NCBI RefSeq assembly: GCF_963855985.1
Contig: NC_087106.1
Span: 8,167,001-8,231,000 of the forward strand
Reading direction: 5' to 3'
Source: Ostrinia nubilalis
Taxonomy: Eukaryota; Arthropoda; Insecta; Lepidoptera; Crambidae
DNA length: 64,000 nt
Shown here: positions 1-9,509 of the stretch, one piece after another
Layout of the letters: the number at the start of each line of letters is the position of its first letter
Position numbering within the stretch: the first letter of the stretch is position 1
The notes under the pieces: generated by a model
What the model saw: only the letters and a program-made list of their open reading frames with translations
Told to the model about the DNA's origin: nothing
Databases searched by the model: none
Made by a program: the position numbers and the translations under genes

Positions 1-80
1 GAAGAGGTAGGTATCTCACATTCAAACTCGTAGAGATGTCCTCGAATTACTAATGCCCTATGTACGCTCCTGCAAAATTA

Positions 81-271
81 GAGTAGGCGCACACCGTTGA
101 ATTTTCGTCGGCCGATAGTTTAGTCGGGCAGTTGATCAGTATGGGCAATGGGCATGTATGGGAATAATGGGAGTGCGCACACTACGCCGATTCGATTTGG
201 CCGATTCTTCATACAATTTAAAATCGGGCACAACTATCGGCCAACTAAAAATCAACGGTGTGCGCCTACTC
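81..271. repeat. MITE, PIF/Harbinger-like, TTA target duplication
   Basis: The ends are inverted repeats beginning GAGTAGGCGCACACCGTTGA, and TTA lies directly outside both (78-80 and 272-274). A 3 bp TTA/TAA duplication with a short AT-rich body and no coding potential is the hallmark of PIF/Harbinger-derived MITEs. The superfamily is inferred from the duplication only. Confidence 0.7.
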
Positions 272-274
272 TTA

Positions 275-1427
275 ATGTAGCTATTTGAACACACGGTCTG
301 TTTTATCAACTTGTTAGACTGACCGCCGACGCCATGGCCCGACATTATAGGCCGTTTCTTTTCGAGAAATAGTTGGGCCTATTGTCCAGAAAGGTAGTCC
401 TAACTTCAGCTGCCCCTCAGGCATTCCTTTCAGGCCTTTGAAGTTTATTAAAGGCTATACGTGTGTCGCCCTAGGTTAAATATTGGGCAGCCAAATTCAT
501 GGCATAATAAGGCCCCTTTCATTCATTTGTGCCTAATTAGGGACCAGTAAAATGGAATGAAAAAATTACCTATTCTAAATGATAACAATCTCAACAAATA
601 ATAAACTTCATTTTAACATTGCTAATAGAAAACAGAACCGACTGCATCTACGAAGTACTACGGAATGTCTACGCCAGTCTACGCGACTACGTTCGCACTG
701 GCTACGTCTGTAGTTTTACTACGAGATATCGTAGCATCAATTTTCTCACTTTATTCACCTTTTGTATTGTTACTTAGTTGTAATTAAAATTCAACGCTTA
801 GTTGAAAGCATTTGACGTAATGCGTATTTCACTTTGACTGTGTTTGAAACTAAAGTTTCTTAGTTAAATATTGATCATTCACTAGCCTTTTGCGAGCAAG
901 AGTTGAACCCTACTTATAATTTAGTTGGTGCAAAAAAGACAAATGCGTCGTCAATAAAAGTACAGAATAATCTAAAAGTAACAATTAGTGTGCCATTTTA
1001 TCGGTAAATTAATTACAATCACATAAGTATTTTTTAATAAAGTTGCTTTTTCAAAGAGCTTATTCATAGCTTTTTAATTCTTCTAGTCCATTATTTTATA
1101 ATAAATAGTATTCTATGTCTTCCTTCAAACTAATGAACATAGACCTTTTCTATTGATTGATAGGTATCTATATTTATACGGAAACAAACATGTCACACAA
1201 ATGATATGTCCATTAATATCCACAACACCTTTTCTATTTTTAACTCCCTTTATATATTTTATAGACGCTGACAGGTGATTTTTCATTTCCTCGTCATGCT
1301 TCCTTCTTATAATTGAATAAATATTGTTGACTTCATTTCAGTTAACTTCAACGGAAAAGACCTGTACACATTAAAACATGATTAAATCAACGGGCCTGGA
1401 GACATAGTGTAAGCCTAGGCCTCTCAC
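275..1427. other. AT-rich intergenic DNA without a recognised gene
   Basis: No gene is supported. The one notable patch is 641-738, where CTACG and its variants recur about ten times, probably the remnant of a repeat-rich transposon. The remainder is AT-rich and featureless to the eye. Confidence 0.5.
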
Positions 1428-1555
1428 TAGCTAGGTGGACCGACGATCTGGTGAAGGTCGCGAGAGTACCTGGATGCGGGCAGCGAAAGACCAGTTGTTA
1501 TGAAAATCCTTGTGGGATGCCTTTGTCCAACCGTAGACGACATTTGGCTGAAACA
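1428..1555 (+). pseudogene. Decayed 3' fragment of an RTE-type LINE reverse transcriptase
   Basis: The stretch reads as the WTDDLVKVA segment near the C-terminus of the lepidopteran RTE ORF, followed after a frameshift by the rest of the tail. The same coding end occurs at 7684-7932. Frameshifts and a missing 5' part show that it is dead. The family call rests on this shared C-terminal motif. Confidence 0.6.
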
Positions 1556-1577
1556 AACGAACATAAAATTTGGTTAT

Positions 1578-1774
1578 AGATCGTTTCATCCACGAAGACG
1601 CGCCCCACCATTCTTCCGCTAATGTTTGAATGTTATCGGTACACGCTAAGTCATCCATGAGTGCACACGCACACTACAATAATGACGCTCGGATTGCTCG
1701 GATCAAACTCCCCGCATCCCGCGCTTCCCTCGACCAAAAATTGGTGGGGCGCGTCTTCGTGGATGAAACGATCT
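1578..1774. repeat. Inverted-repeat pair with 33 bp arms
   Basis: Bases 1578-1610 and 1742-1774 are exact reverse complements (33 bp, core GATGAAACGATC). They surround about 131 bp of unique DNA. A related stretch lies near 12373-12392, so this is a dispersed foldback or MITE family. No target duplication was identified. Confidence 0.6.
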
Positions 1775-2126
1775 TCATACGATGTTTTACAGTACAAATT
1801 CAATATAATATGTCAACTATTTTAAGCATATTTTGTAACAAATATTCCTTTTGTCTCTGTTTGTTTACCCCACTATATAAATACCTATGTAAACAACAAC
1901 AGAAACGTCTGCAGTTATCCCGAACAGTGTTCAGCTGTTCTTACATCACACCTCTATAATCGAAGACCTGCTCAATAACAATTACGTCATTAGTTACCGA
2001 ACACCGCAGTTGTAACACAGATACAACAGTAGGCTTGCTCTTGTGACGTCATGGGTGGATAAATTTTTTTACTTGTCACTTGTCAGGCAGTTGCTTGATT
2101 ATTAACAAGTATTCATTATAATTAGC
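1775..2126. other. Intergenic DNA, nothing recognised
   Basis: AT-rich sequence with several stop-bounded short reading frames, none resembling a known protein. No repeat shared with the rest of the window was seen. Confidence 0.4.
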
Positions 2127-2218
2127 TGGAGACCGCTACCAACCGAGAAATATGGAAATCATTGGGGAAGGCTATGTTCAGCAGTGGACGTCCTGTGGCT
2201 GAAATGATGATGATGATT
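2127..2218 (+). repeat. 3' end of an RTE-type LINE with (ATG)n tail
   Basis: The sequence runs from CCGCTACCAACCGAG through GCAGTGGACGTCCTG to a GATGATGATGA tail, as at 2347-2443 and 7861-7932. Such 5'-truncated RTE copies with short microsatellite tails are abundant in Lepidoptera. It is non-functional. Confidence 0.75.
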
Positions 2219-2346
2219 CATTAGTTTATGTTTGTGTCTTTACTATAAAGGTGAGTATAGACTAGAGAACTTGTTAGATCATTACAGTACATTGTTACGT
2301 TCTTACAAATGTCAAAATACAGATAAATCCTATTTTTCATGTAATG

Positions 2347-2443
2347 CAGGCCGCTACCAACCGGCCGTTATGGAAATCATTAAGAGAGGCCTGTGTTCAG
2401 CAGTATGGTGGACGTCCTATGGCTGATATGATGATGATGATGA
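2347..2443 (+). repeat. Second 3' end of an RTE-type LINE
   Basis: It has the same order of blocks as the copy at 2127 (GCCGCTACCAACC, GTTCAGCAG, GGACGTCCTATGGCTG, then ATGATGATGATGATG), with a small insertion in the middle. It is an independent 5'-truncated insertion in the same orientation, about 220 bp from the first. Confidence 0.75.
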
Positions 2444-3592
2444 TTTTCATGTAACGTGTTCTACGTAATACCAGGCCTCCGTCACTCGCCTATGCCGGCC
2501 GAGATAATTACCTACAGCGCGCGACAACTTCAAGTTGCAAATCAGTCAGGGCCGCCACGCGCCTGTGAGCAAACGTGTTATTTCTATACACGCTCGGTCG
2601 ATCATCGTCACAATCAAGGTTTATTGTTCCAACAGCACTGTTATCCTTCTTTAATGGAAAATCGTAATATTTAGGAATAATAATTAGCTGTAGTTTAAAT
2701 AAATAAAAAAAACTACACTTTTTAAATAATTTTGAAATACTTATGACACAAAACTGTAGCAAAAAAATTATTTCAGCTAATATAAACATTAACTTTACTT
2801 CACCGTGTCTATTTTCCGATACTACACCTTTTAAAACTGTTTGTCCAATTTCGAATTACCGCAACACTGAAGTTGATTAATTAATAGGTACTTTAGAGAT
2901 GGTACGATTAAATACAAACACCACTAGATTAAAGTTTACCAATCGTAAATACAATAAATGCTTCTTAAATTAAGTTTTTATTTATTTTACTTTGCTTAAA
3001 CAACCCTGACGCTTGAGCTGTGAGGTAGATCAATTCTGAACACAAAAAAATTGCGCTCTTGTGAGCGTAGTAGTAAGGTGCGATTTCGAATGCACCATGT
3101 GCGTTAGATATTTTTCATTATTATTATTACCGTTAAAATGTCGGCATCTGATCCTACACAAAGGAGTGTAATTTCTGTTGCTACTATTATGTATTCTGTG
3201 GTAATACTCACGGTGAATGAGCATTGCATGTAACCTTTTTTTGTTAAGCATCCCATTAATAAAGTACTTAATTTTTTTCCCTGTTCAAAGATAGTAACCA
3301 TAGTTTTAGGCTGTGGCTGAAACTTATGATTTTATTCTGTAATGCTGTTTTAACTATTTGTTATTTTCTGCATGCCTACTGGTCCTGCCTACAAGTGTAC
3401 AGTGCCCCAGTTTCAAAGGTAGGAAATTCACAAATTCTCGGAATTTAATTGTTTGCGAATATATACCTATAAACGGAGCTGTGTTTAGTTTGACAAATCC
3501 GCTCGTTAATTGGAAGGCGCGATCGCTTTGTTAAGCCCAGGATATGTTCACAGGCGACAGCGATTTTGGAAGAGTTTGGAGTCAACAACAAT
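2444..3592. other. Intergenic DNA, nothing recognised
   Basis: AT-rich, with no convincing coding region on either strand. A (ATT)n run at 3117-3128 is the only low-complexity feature. Short reading frames here have no recognisable domain. Confidence 0.4.
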
Positions 3593-3706
3593 AGTGACTG
3601 AGTTTCTTGCGCTGCTTCTTCTCCTGAAGCAGTGGTAGGGTTAATACTGGGATGTGTAAAAGCGCTTTTTAAAAGCCTACTTGCATAAATAAATGAGTTT
3701 TATGAG
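3593..3706 (+). repeat. Dispersed repeat, copy 1 (second copy at 15348)
   Basis: The order GTGACTGAGTTTCTTGC, GCTGCTTCTTCTC, AAGCAGTGGTAGGGTTAATA and a terminal AATAAATGAGTTTTA is shared with 15348-15480. The second copy carries about 17 extra bases in the middle. The end carries an AATAAA-like motif, so it may be a retroposed 3' tail. The class is not established. Confidence 0.65.
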
Positions 3707-4474
3707 TTTTTATCAAGTTCAACGGTTGTTTGAAGGCCCAGTGTATGAGAAACATTCAGATAGGTACATTATTAGATTAAAAGATGACCACAAGCCTAGG
3801 TAGGCAGATCTATTAAAGCGGAGGCTTAAACTCTTATGTAATTTTGTCGAAATAGAAAAAATAGTTTCACAATGCAAACGGCGAACTTAATGCCATAAAG
3901 GCATTCTCTGCCAGTTTACCTTCGGCCAAGCAGAAAAATTAGGTGTTAGGAATTAAAAGAAAAACAAAAATAAAATTTCCTACATGCTTAAATAAACTTT
4001 AGATAGTTATCGTCTAAATTGTGTATTTTTTCTTTGTTGTTCTGTGTGTGTTGTGTTTAATAAACTGTTATTATTATTTCAGAAAAACAGCATATTATAC
4101 TTTGCACGTCAAAAATTCACCCAGTATGTTCATGGACACATAGACCCGCTCTTTTCTCTTTAATGTGTGTGCTACCTTAACTAGCGGTTAGAGCCTCCTC
4201 AAATAATCGTTTTGCGTTTATAGCTCTCTGTTGAATTTCGATATATTTCGGCGGAGTTTAATGCGTATTTACTTTTATGAGTTATGTACGTCCGTAGCTC
4301 CAGACTATTGGAGTGTTGCCAGTGCTGGGAGACGGAAAAACGACTGGCAACACTGGATGCAACTCGATAATGTCTGGATTCAATAATGGCCGCTTGATTT
4401 ATGAGTTTTTCTGTTTCTTCTTTGGTGAATAAATCGATAAGTAGGTAAATAGATTGTTTTATTTCTTCACCCGA
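3707..4474. other. Intergenic DNA, nothing recognised
   Basis: AT-rich sequence. The minus-strand open frame overlapping its right end (4531-4199) shows no known domain and overlaps hairpin sequence, so it is not called as a gene. Confidence 0.4.
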
Positions 4475-4585
4475 TGAGCAATACCTTAGTAGGTATTGCT
4501 CAAATTTACTGACAAGTTGAATTAGTACCACCTACTACTCTAAGGCTAGTGCCTTAGAGTAGTAGGTACTTGGAGTAATTCAACT
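4475..4585. repeat. Two adjacent hairpins, both with a TAGT loop
   Basis: Hairpin 1 spans 4475-4502, with 12 bp arms around TAGT at 4487-4490. Hairpin 2 has perfect 16 bp inner arms (4531-4546 and 4551-4566) around TAGT at 4547-4550, and an outer stem with a bulge reaching 4515 and 4585. Both are read directly from the sequence. No function is known. Confidence 0.7.
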
Positions 4586-4740
4586 CAAAATTATGTACAT
4601 TACTCCGTGTTTTTTATAGGAGTCAAATTAAGTTGTTACATCATTTCGTGCTGTAATTATTTTTAAGAAAATCATCCTGTTATGTCCTTCTGCCTATTAT
4701 TAGTCGTATAGCTCAAGCATTAGGGTGTTTTCTATCTACA

Positions 4741-6487
4741 ATAACGTAAATGCGCCTATTACCGCCAGTTTAAGCTGACTTCGGATAAACCTTACAAAAT
4801 TAGATATAAGACGTGGTGATAGAAAAGACAGTTTAATTTATTTATAACAATGATGAAGTAATCTTTGAATTCAAGTAGTAACAATGAGTATTCAATCACA
4901 CAATAATTAATAAATAGCAATTTAATCTGAAAAAGCAGTTGTTTCTATTACCGACCTATAGACGAGGTGTGTTTCTATTAACGTTTTTTCTGTTTCTATA
5001 ACCGACCGCTAAGAATATTGCTCTTCAATTGGGTATATTCCAAGAGGCACGGGTTCGATTCCCGCTCAGAGGTTCGGGAACCACTTGATTTTTTCAAGTT
5101 AAATTTGTTTTGCTTTTAGTTTTAGTTAAATATGTTTTTTTCAAGTTATTTTTTTTATTATTTAAAAAAAAGGCACGCTTCTCGAAAATAAAAATCAAGC
5201 AGAAATAGTTTTTTTTTTCTAATCAATCAATTTTATTGGCCAAAATAGTAGAATAATAAATTTCTCTATTAGATATACTTGATTACGCAGAACCCGGTGT
5301 TCTAGTGAGTAGTGGGGGTCATTATTTAAACTATATTTGAGTTTTAATTAAAATTAATTTTCATTTAATATTTTATTTTTATTTTAATTTAACTATAATC
5401 TTTAATTAGTTTTTGACGTATGTTTTTGATTTTAATTGTGTGTAATTGTGTATTTTAATTAAAACTATGGATAATTGGACACTGTCTGTATACTTATTTT
5501 AAATTACTTTTTTATTATTCAAAAGATCTTAAAAAGTTACATAATAGTTGTGATAACGCATGATTGGTTTGGTGTCATGTCATAAATGTTAGTTATTTAT
5601 ATACAAAATACAGGCTTATAAGTCGTCGCAGGTGGCGTTATATGAGGCGGTAATAGAATTAAGTATGAATATTACTTTATTCTATTAGCGACCGTAAAAA
5701 AAACAGTAACCAGCTAAAATATCTACTTTAATGAAGACGTGATCAGTGAAGTATCATTTTTATTAGGTTTATTTGATAGCAAATAGGTACTAATTAGAAT
5801 TTAACAGGTTTTTATAAAATCTATTGTCATACATTATTAGAGATATTCTTTAATGTTCATTGCAGTTTTATGCCAAACCTATGACAATTAACGTATGGCG
5901 TTAATTGATTTAATTATGTGAAATATTCTTATGAATCGATCAAGACAACAAAATGGGAGTTAAATGCGTAATTAAAGATATAAATACTAAAATAAAAAAC
6001 TTTATCAAAATTCTAACAACGCCATGGGTCGTTATTAGGAACCGAATTGTGAAAAGTGTTTCTATTACCGCCCTTATTTAAAAATGTATTTAAGCCACAA
6101 AAATACAGCGAGAGGGCTATATTGAGGGTTTATTAAGGAAACTAAAGTACGAATTAATATTGTCATGCAAAAACATGTTGGTATACTCATTTTAAATGTG
6201 TTAAAATCGCTAATTAATAACAAGGTGCACCTTAAGTAGCTGGGAGCGCGTCAGTATGAAAAGTGCGTCCGTTGCGGTCGCGTCCCATTTAATGTCAAAT
6301 AACTCCGTTTACTGGTTATTTACGAACACAAACTTTAATCCTTTTGATAGTCAATAAACATATCTAGATATTTTTTAGGTAACGTGTTTTCTGGAACCTG
6401 TTATTATGTCTTTTATGAAAGAAAGAAAAATAGGGCGGCAATAGAATACAAATTTTGGGGGGTCGTTAATAGGCGCACTTACGTTAT
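4741..6487. mobile_element. Non-autonomous inverted-repeat DNA transposon, about 1.75 kb
   Basis: The left end (ATAACGTAAATGCGCCTATTA) matches the inverted right end at 6461-6487 with few differences, and TA at each end could be a TA target duplication. Inside, the motif TTCTATTACCGNCC or its reverse complement recurs about eight times (near 4752, 4943, 4973, 4993, 5647, 5680, 6060 and 6433). Subterminal repeats of this kind are typical transposase-binding arrays. There is no transposase reading frame, so a partner in trans would be needed. The superfamily is uncertain; Tc1/mariner-like is a guess from TA. Confidence 0.55.
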
Positions 6488-6589
6488 GTACTCATATGTA
6501 TTTAAAAAAAAACATGTATTTAAGTATGTTTACATCGTTGTCTAGTACCCATAATACAAGCTTTGCTTAGTTTGGGACGCAGTGTAAAA

Positions 6590-6744
6590 TCGTCGCTTGC
6601 CTCTCTAACTGACGTAACTGACATTTTGAAAAATTTTCAGGCGATTAGACAGATCGATTCGTCTTGCAAAATTGATTATGATGGTGTAGATAACTCAGTT
6701 TCGAAAAAAAATTCAGATACGTCAGTTAGAGAGGCAAGCGACGA
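6590..6744. repeat. MITE with 27 bp inverted ends
   Basis: Bases 6590-6616 and 6718-6744 are exact reverse complements (core GCTTGCCTCTCTAACTGACG). The 101 bp between are unique. A 67-codon open frame covers the element but simply reads through the repeat. The preceding 6561-6589 (TTGCTTAGTTTGGGAC..GCAGTGTAAAA) recurs at 62266-62298, so the MITE lies in or beside another repeat. Confidence 0.65.
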
Positions 6745-6941
6745 AATGTCCAATGATATTTATTAGGCAAGATTAGACAATACTTTTGTTTACGATTAAG
6801 TATAGTATAAAAAACCATGAGAAGCTCTACAATTGCTTTGAAATTCCACACAGCTCCTTCAGTCTAAAATAGACAAATGGTGCAATTAAGACACTGTTCG
6901 CAATTGCATCAGCGCGATAAAAAGGTTCGTAACTACAAAGA

Positions 6942-8225
6942 ATAAGCTCTAGAGACAAAGAAAATAATTAGACAACCGCTCGCTGCGACACGACGGCGAT
7001 GCACTTAGCCGGGTCATTTCTCGAGGCAAAAACGGTTATTATATCATTTAATATAGCAGGTCGGTCTGCATTTGTCCGACCTGCTTGTGGTATTAGGGCT
7101 TGTTCCAGCAGACACCCCGTTTTTTGCAGGATCCGGTTTAGCAGTAAGTACCTATAACTGATCTCACTCGATTATTTCTAAACTATACAAGATATCAAAA
7201 AACTAGTTACTGATACTGAAAGTGGTTCATGAGCTCTATCAAACGGTATCAATAAATACTTAGGTTACAAAATAAACTGGATCTATACGAAAATTCAATG
7301 TTTCCAGCTTCCACCCTGTATGTATTTAAAATTAACGTTCACACGAACATCCCGCTTGCAGTGTCTCGCAGTCTCGCAAAAAACCGTACCGTTCACGTGT
7401 GTTCACACGACAGTCCAGTTTTGCATTTGTTATCATTTTGGCATGGTTATGTAACCTATCAGAAGCTCTACAATTAAGCTCTATAGAAGACAAAGAAAAT
7501 GATTAGACAACCGCTCGCTGTGAGACGACGGCGATGCACTTAGCTGGGTCATTTCTCGAGGCAAAAACAGTTATTATATCAAATGCAGACCGACCTGCTT
7601 GTGGTATTAAGGCTTGTTCCAGCAGAGACATCCCGTTTTTTACAGGAACTATTCTCAGGATCCTGTTTAGTGTACATATACAACTTTTAGCCCGACGGAT
7701 TAGCAAGCTGAAGTGGCAATGGGCAGGGCACATAGTACGCAGAACTGACGGCCGATGGAGCAGCAAGGTTCTGGAATGGAGGCCGCGTACCGGAAAATGC
7801 AGCGTGGGACGTCCACCCACAAGGTGGACCGACGACATCATAAAAGTAGCAGGGAAGCGCTGGACGCAGGCCGCTACCAATCGAGTACCATGGAAAGCAT
7901 TGGGGGAGGCCTATGGCTGAAATGATGATGATACACGTTTTAATATTAACGTTCACATGAACATCCCACTTGCAGTGTCTCGCAAAAAACCGATCCGTTC
8001 ACGTTCACGACAGTCCAGTTTTGCGGATTGTAAATTCTAATATTATCACTTTAGCATGGTTATGTAACCTATTAGATCAGAAACTCTACAATTAAGCTCT
8101 ATAGAAGACAAAGAAAATGATTAGACAACCGCTCGCTGCGACACGACGGCGATGCACTTAGCTGGGTCATTTCTCGAGGCAAAAACTGTTATTATATCAA
8201 ATGCAGACCTGTTGTGGTATTTGTC
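6942..8225 (+). repeat. Direct-repeat array, three copies of a common block
   Basis: A block beginning near AGACAAAGAAAATRATTAGACAACCGCTCGC and running past CATTTCTCGAGGCAAAAAC appears at about 6956, 7493 and 8108, all in + orientation. Copies 2 and 3 also share upstream sequence (ACGTTCAC.GAACATCCC, CAGTCCAGTTTTGC, GCATGGTTATGTAACCTAT), giving a period near 615 bp. The RTE fragment at 7684-7932 lies between copies 2 and 3. Local tandem duplication or clustered insertion of one element would explain it. No protein is encoded. Confidence 0.65.
7684..7932 (+). pseudogene. 5'-truncated RTE-type LINE, C-terminal part of reverse transcriptase ORF
   Basis: The frame ending at the TGA of 7918-7920 encodes the typical C-terminal tail of lepidopteran RTE polymerases, with WAGHIVRRTDGRW, LEWRPRTGK and the RWTDDIIKVAGKRW block in order, followed by an ATGATGATGAT tail. 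Only about the last 80 codons remain. The catalytic reverse-transcriptase and endonuclease parts are missing, so it cannot move. It is the longest RTE remnant in the window. The family is assigned from these motifs, not by search. Confidence 0.7.
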
Positions 8226-9391
8226 GAAGGATAAACAGTTCTTGCCATAATTGAACGAATTAAAAATGCAGTAATGAAACGACAGGCACTTTACGCAAAA
8301 TTATTTGGTGATATTACAGTCGATGTGCTCGATTTTCACACTAGAAGGGATGGCCGAAGTCAACCAATACTCATAAAGAACCAATACAAGTTATTAAGTA
8401 GGTATTAAAGACTAAATAAGTATACTATCACTGATTTAGATACCCTACACTTTCTATCCATCATTCCCTCATACTTTAGAGCTGATATTACTAAAAAACA
8501 ACATATTATCTGCAATTACATCATGTTATCGGTGTTAAACTATAAGCTGTATCGAGGGGTTCTGATCCTGATGTTACTTTGAATAGCTACATCAACATGT
8601 TTATTGCAAAATAGTACCTATTAATACTGCATAAGACACCAATGTTAAACTTGATGTGCCTTTGTACATACTCTTCAAAAGGAGGCTTCAGCAGGGGTGA
8701 AGCCTCGTCACAAAGTATAAAGCTGATCCTACAGGGGCGTATTCATAACCCAGTTCATATTACTAAACACAAAAATTGCCGTAGAAGAAAATCTTATTTT
8801 TAAAATTTAGGAATTCGGTAGCTTAAGTTTGTACTTCTACTACTCTACTACTTGTGAAGATAACCTGTCCAGTCTTTTAAAGTTAATGGTACATATTTAT
8901 TAGTTTAAGATGAATAACAATAGTGCATTAATTAGGCAAAGCAATTATTTACATCATTAATTAGGCAAATGCAATTATTTACAGACGACCGGTTTTCAGA
9001 AGAATTCGATATCTATACCGCACATGTCGTTTGAAACGTTTATAAATGTAATTTTTAAGCGTTTATAAAATGTAAATGCATAAGCTAATCATCCTGATTT
9101 TGAAATCCGCTGCAAGTACCTAAGGTGGTCAGAAGCAACCTTGTGTTATGAATAAGGTTCTCATAAATGTCGGGTTGCCGGAAGTAATTCTTGCGACACT
9201 ACCCCATTCTTAGATAACATTAAATTTGCCTCACAACAGAAAATTCAATCTCACATGCGCTTGGCATTTTATGATAGTTTAGTTCAGTATGAAATCTGCC
9301 TTTAAATTTTAAGATTTTATGTTACAAAGTCATGTGAAATAATAATAAATTAAATCGGTTTGTGAAAATTGATGTTAGTTTTGAAAATTAA
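8226..9391. other. Intergenic DNA, nothing recognised
   Basis: AT-rich. A short near-duplicate (CATTAATTAGGCAAA.GCAATTATTTAC) occurs at about 8926-8953 and 8954-8983. No coding region is supported. Confidence 0.4.
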
Positions 9392-9509
9392 GGCTGAGTT
9401 GCACAATCTAACTTTAACGGTAACTGTGACGATAGCCGGTGCTTTTTGTATGGAGTTTGACAGAGTTTTGACGTTTATCAAAGTTTAAGTAAGATTGTGT
9501 AACCCAGCC
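9392..9509. repeat. Palindromic MITE family A, copy 1
   Basis: The ends GGCTGAGTTGCACAATCT and GATTGTGTAACCCAGCC are inverted, and TAA lies outside each end (9389-9391, 9510-9512). Related copies are at 24743/30841 (split), 36059, 37805 and 56833. The short, largely self-complementary body and 3 bp TAA duplication suggest a PIF/Harbinger-type MITE. Confidence 0.75.

Noticed and set aside
5040..5085. tRNA-like GGGTTCGATTCCCG motif
   Set aside because: Only a B-box-like stretch; no A box, anticodon arm or acceptor pairing within reach.
6563..6766. 67-codon open frame
   Set aside because: It runs straight through a MITE with 27 bp inverted ends; no domain, and composition matches the repeat.
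7503..7880. Minus-strand 125-codon frame
   Set aside because: It is the antisense of the RTE fragment and the direct-repeat block.
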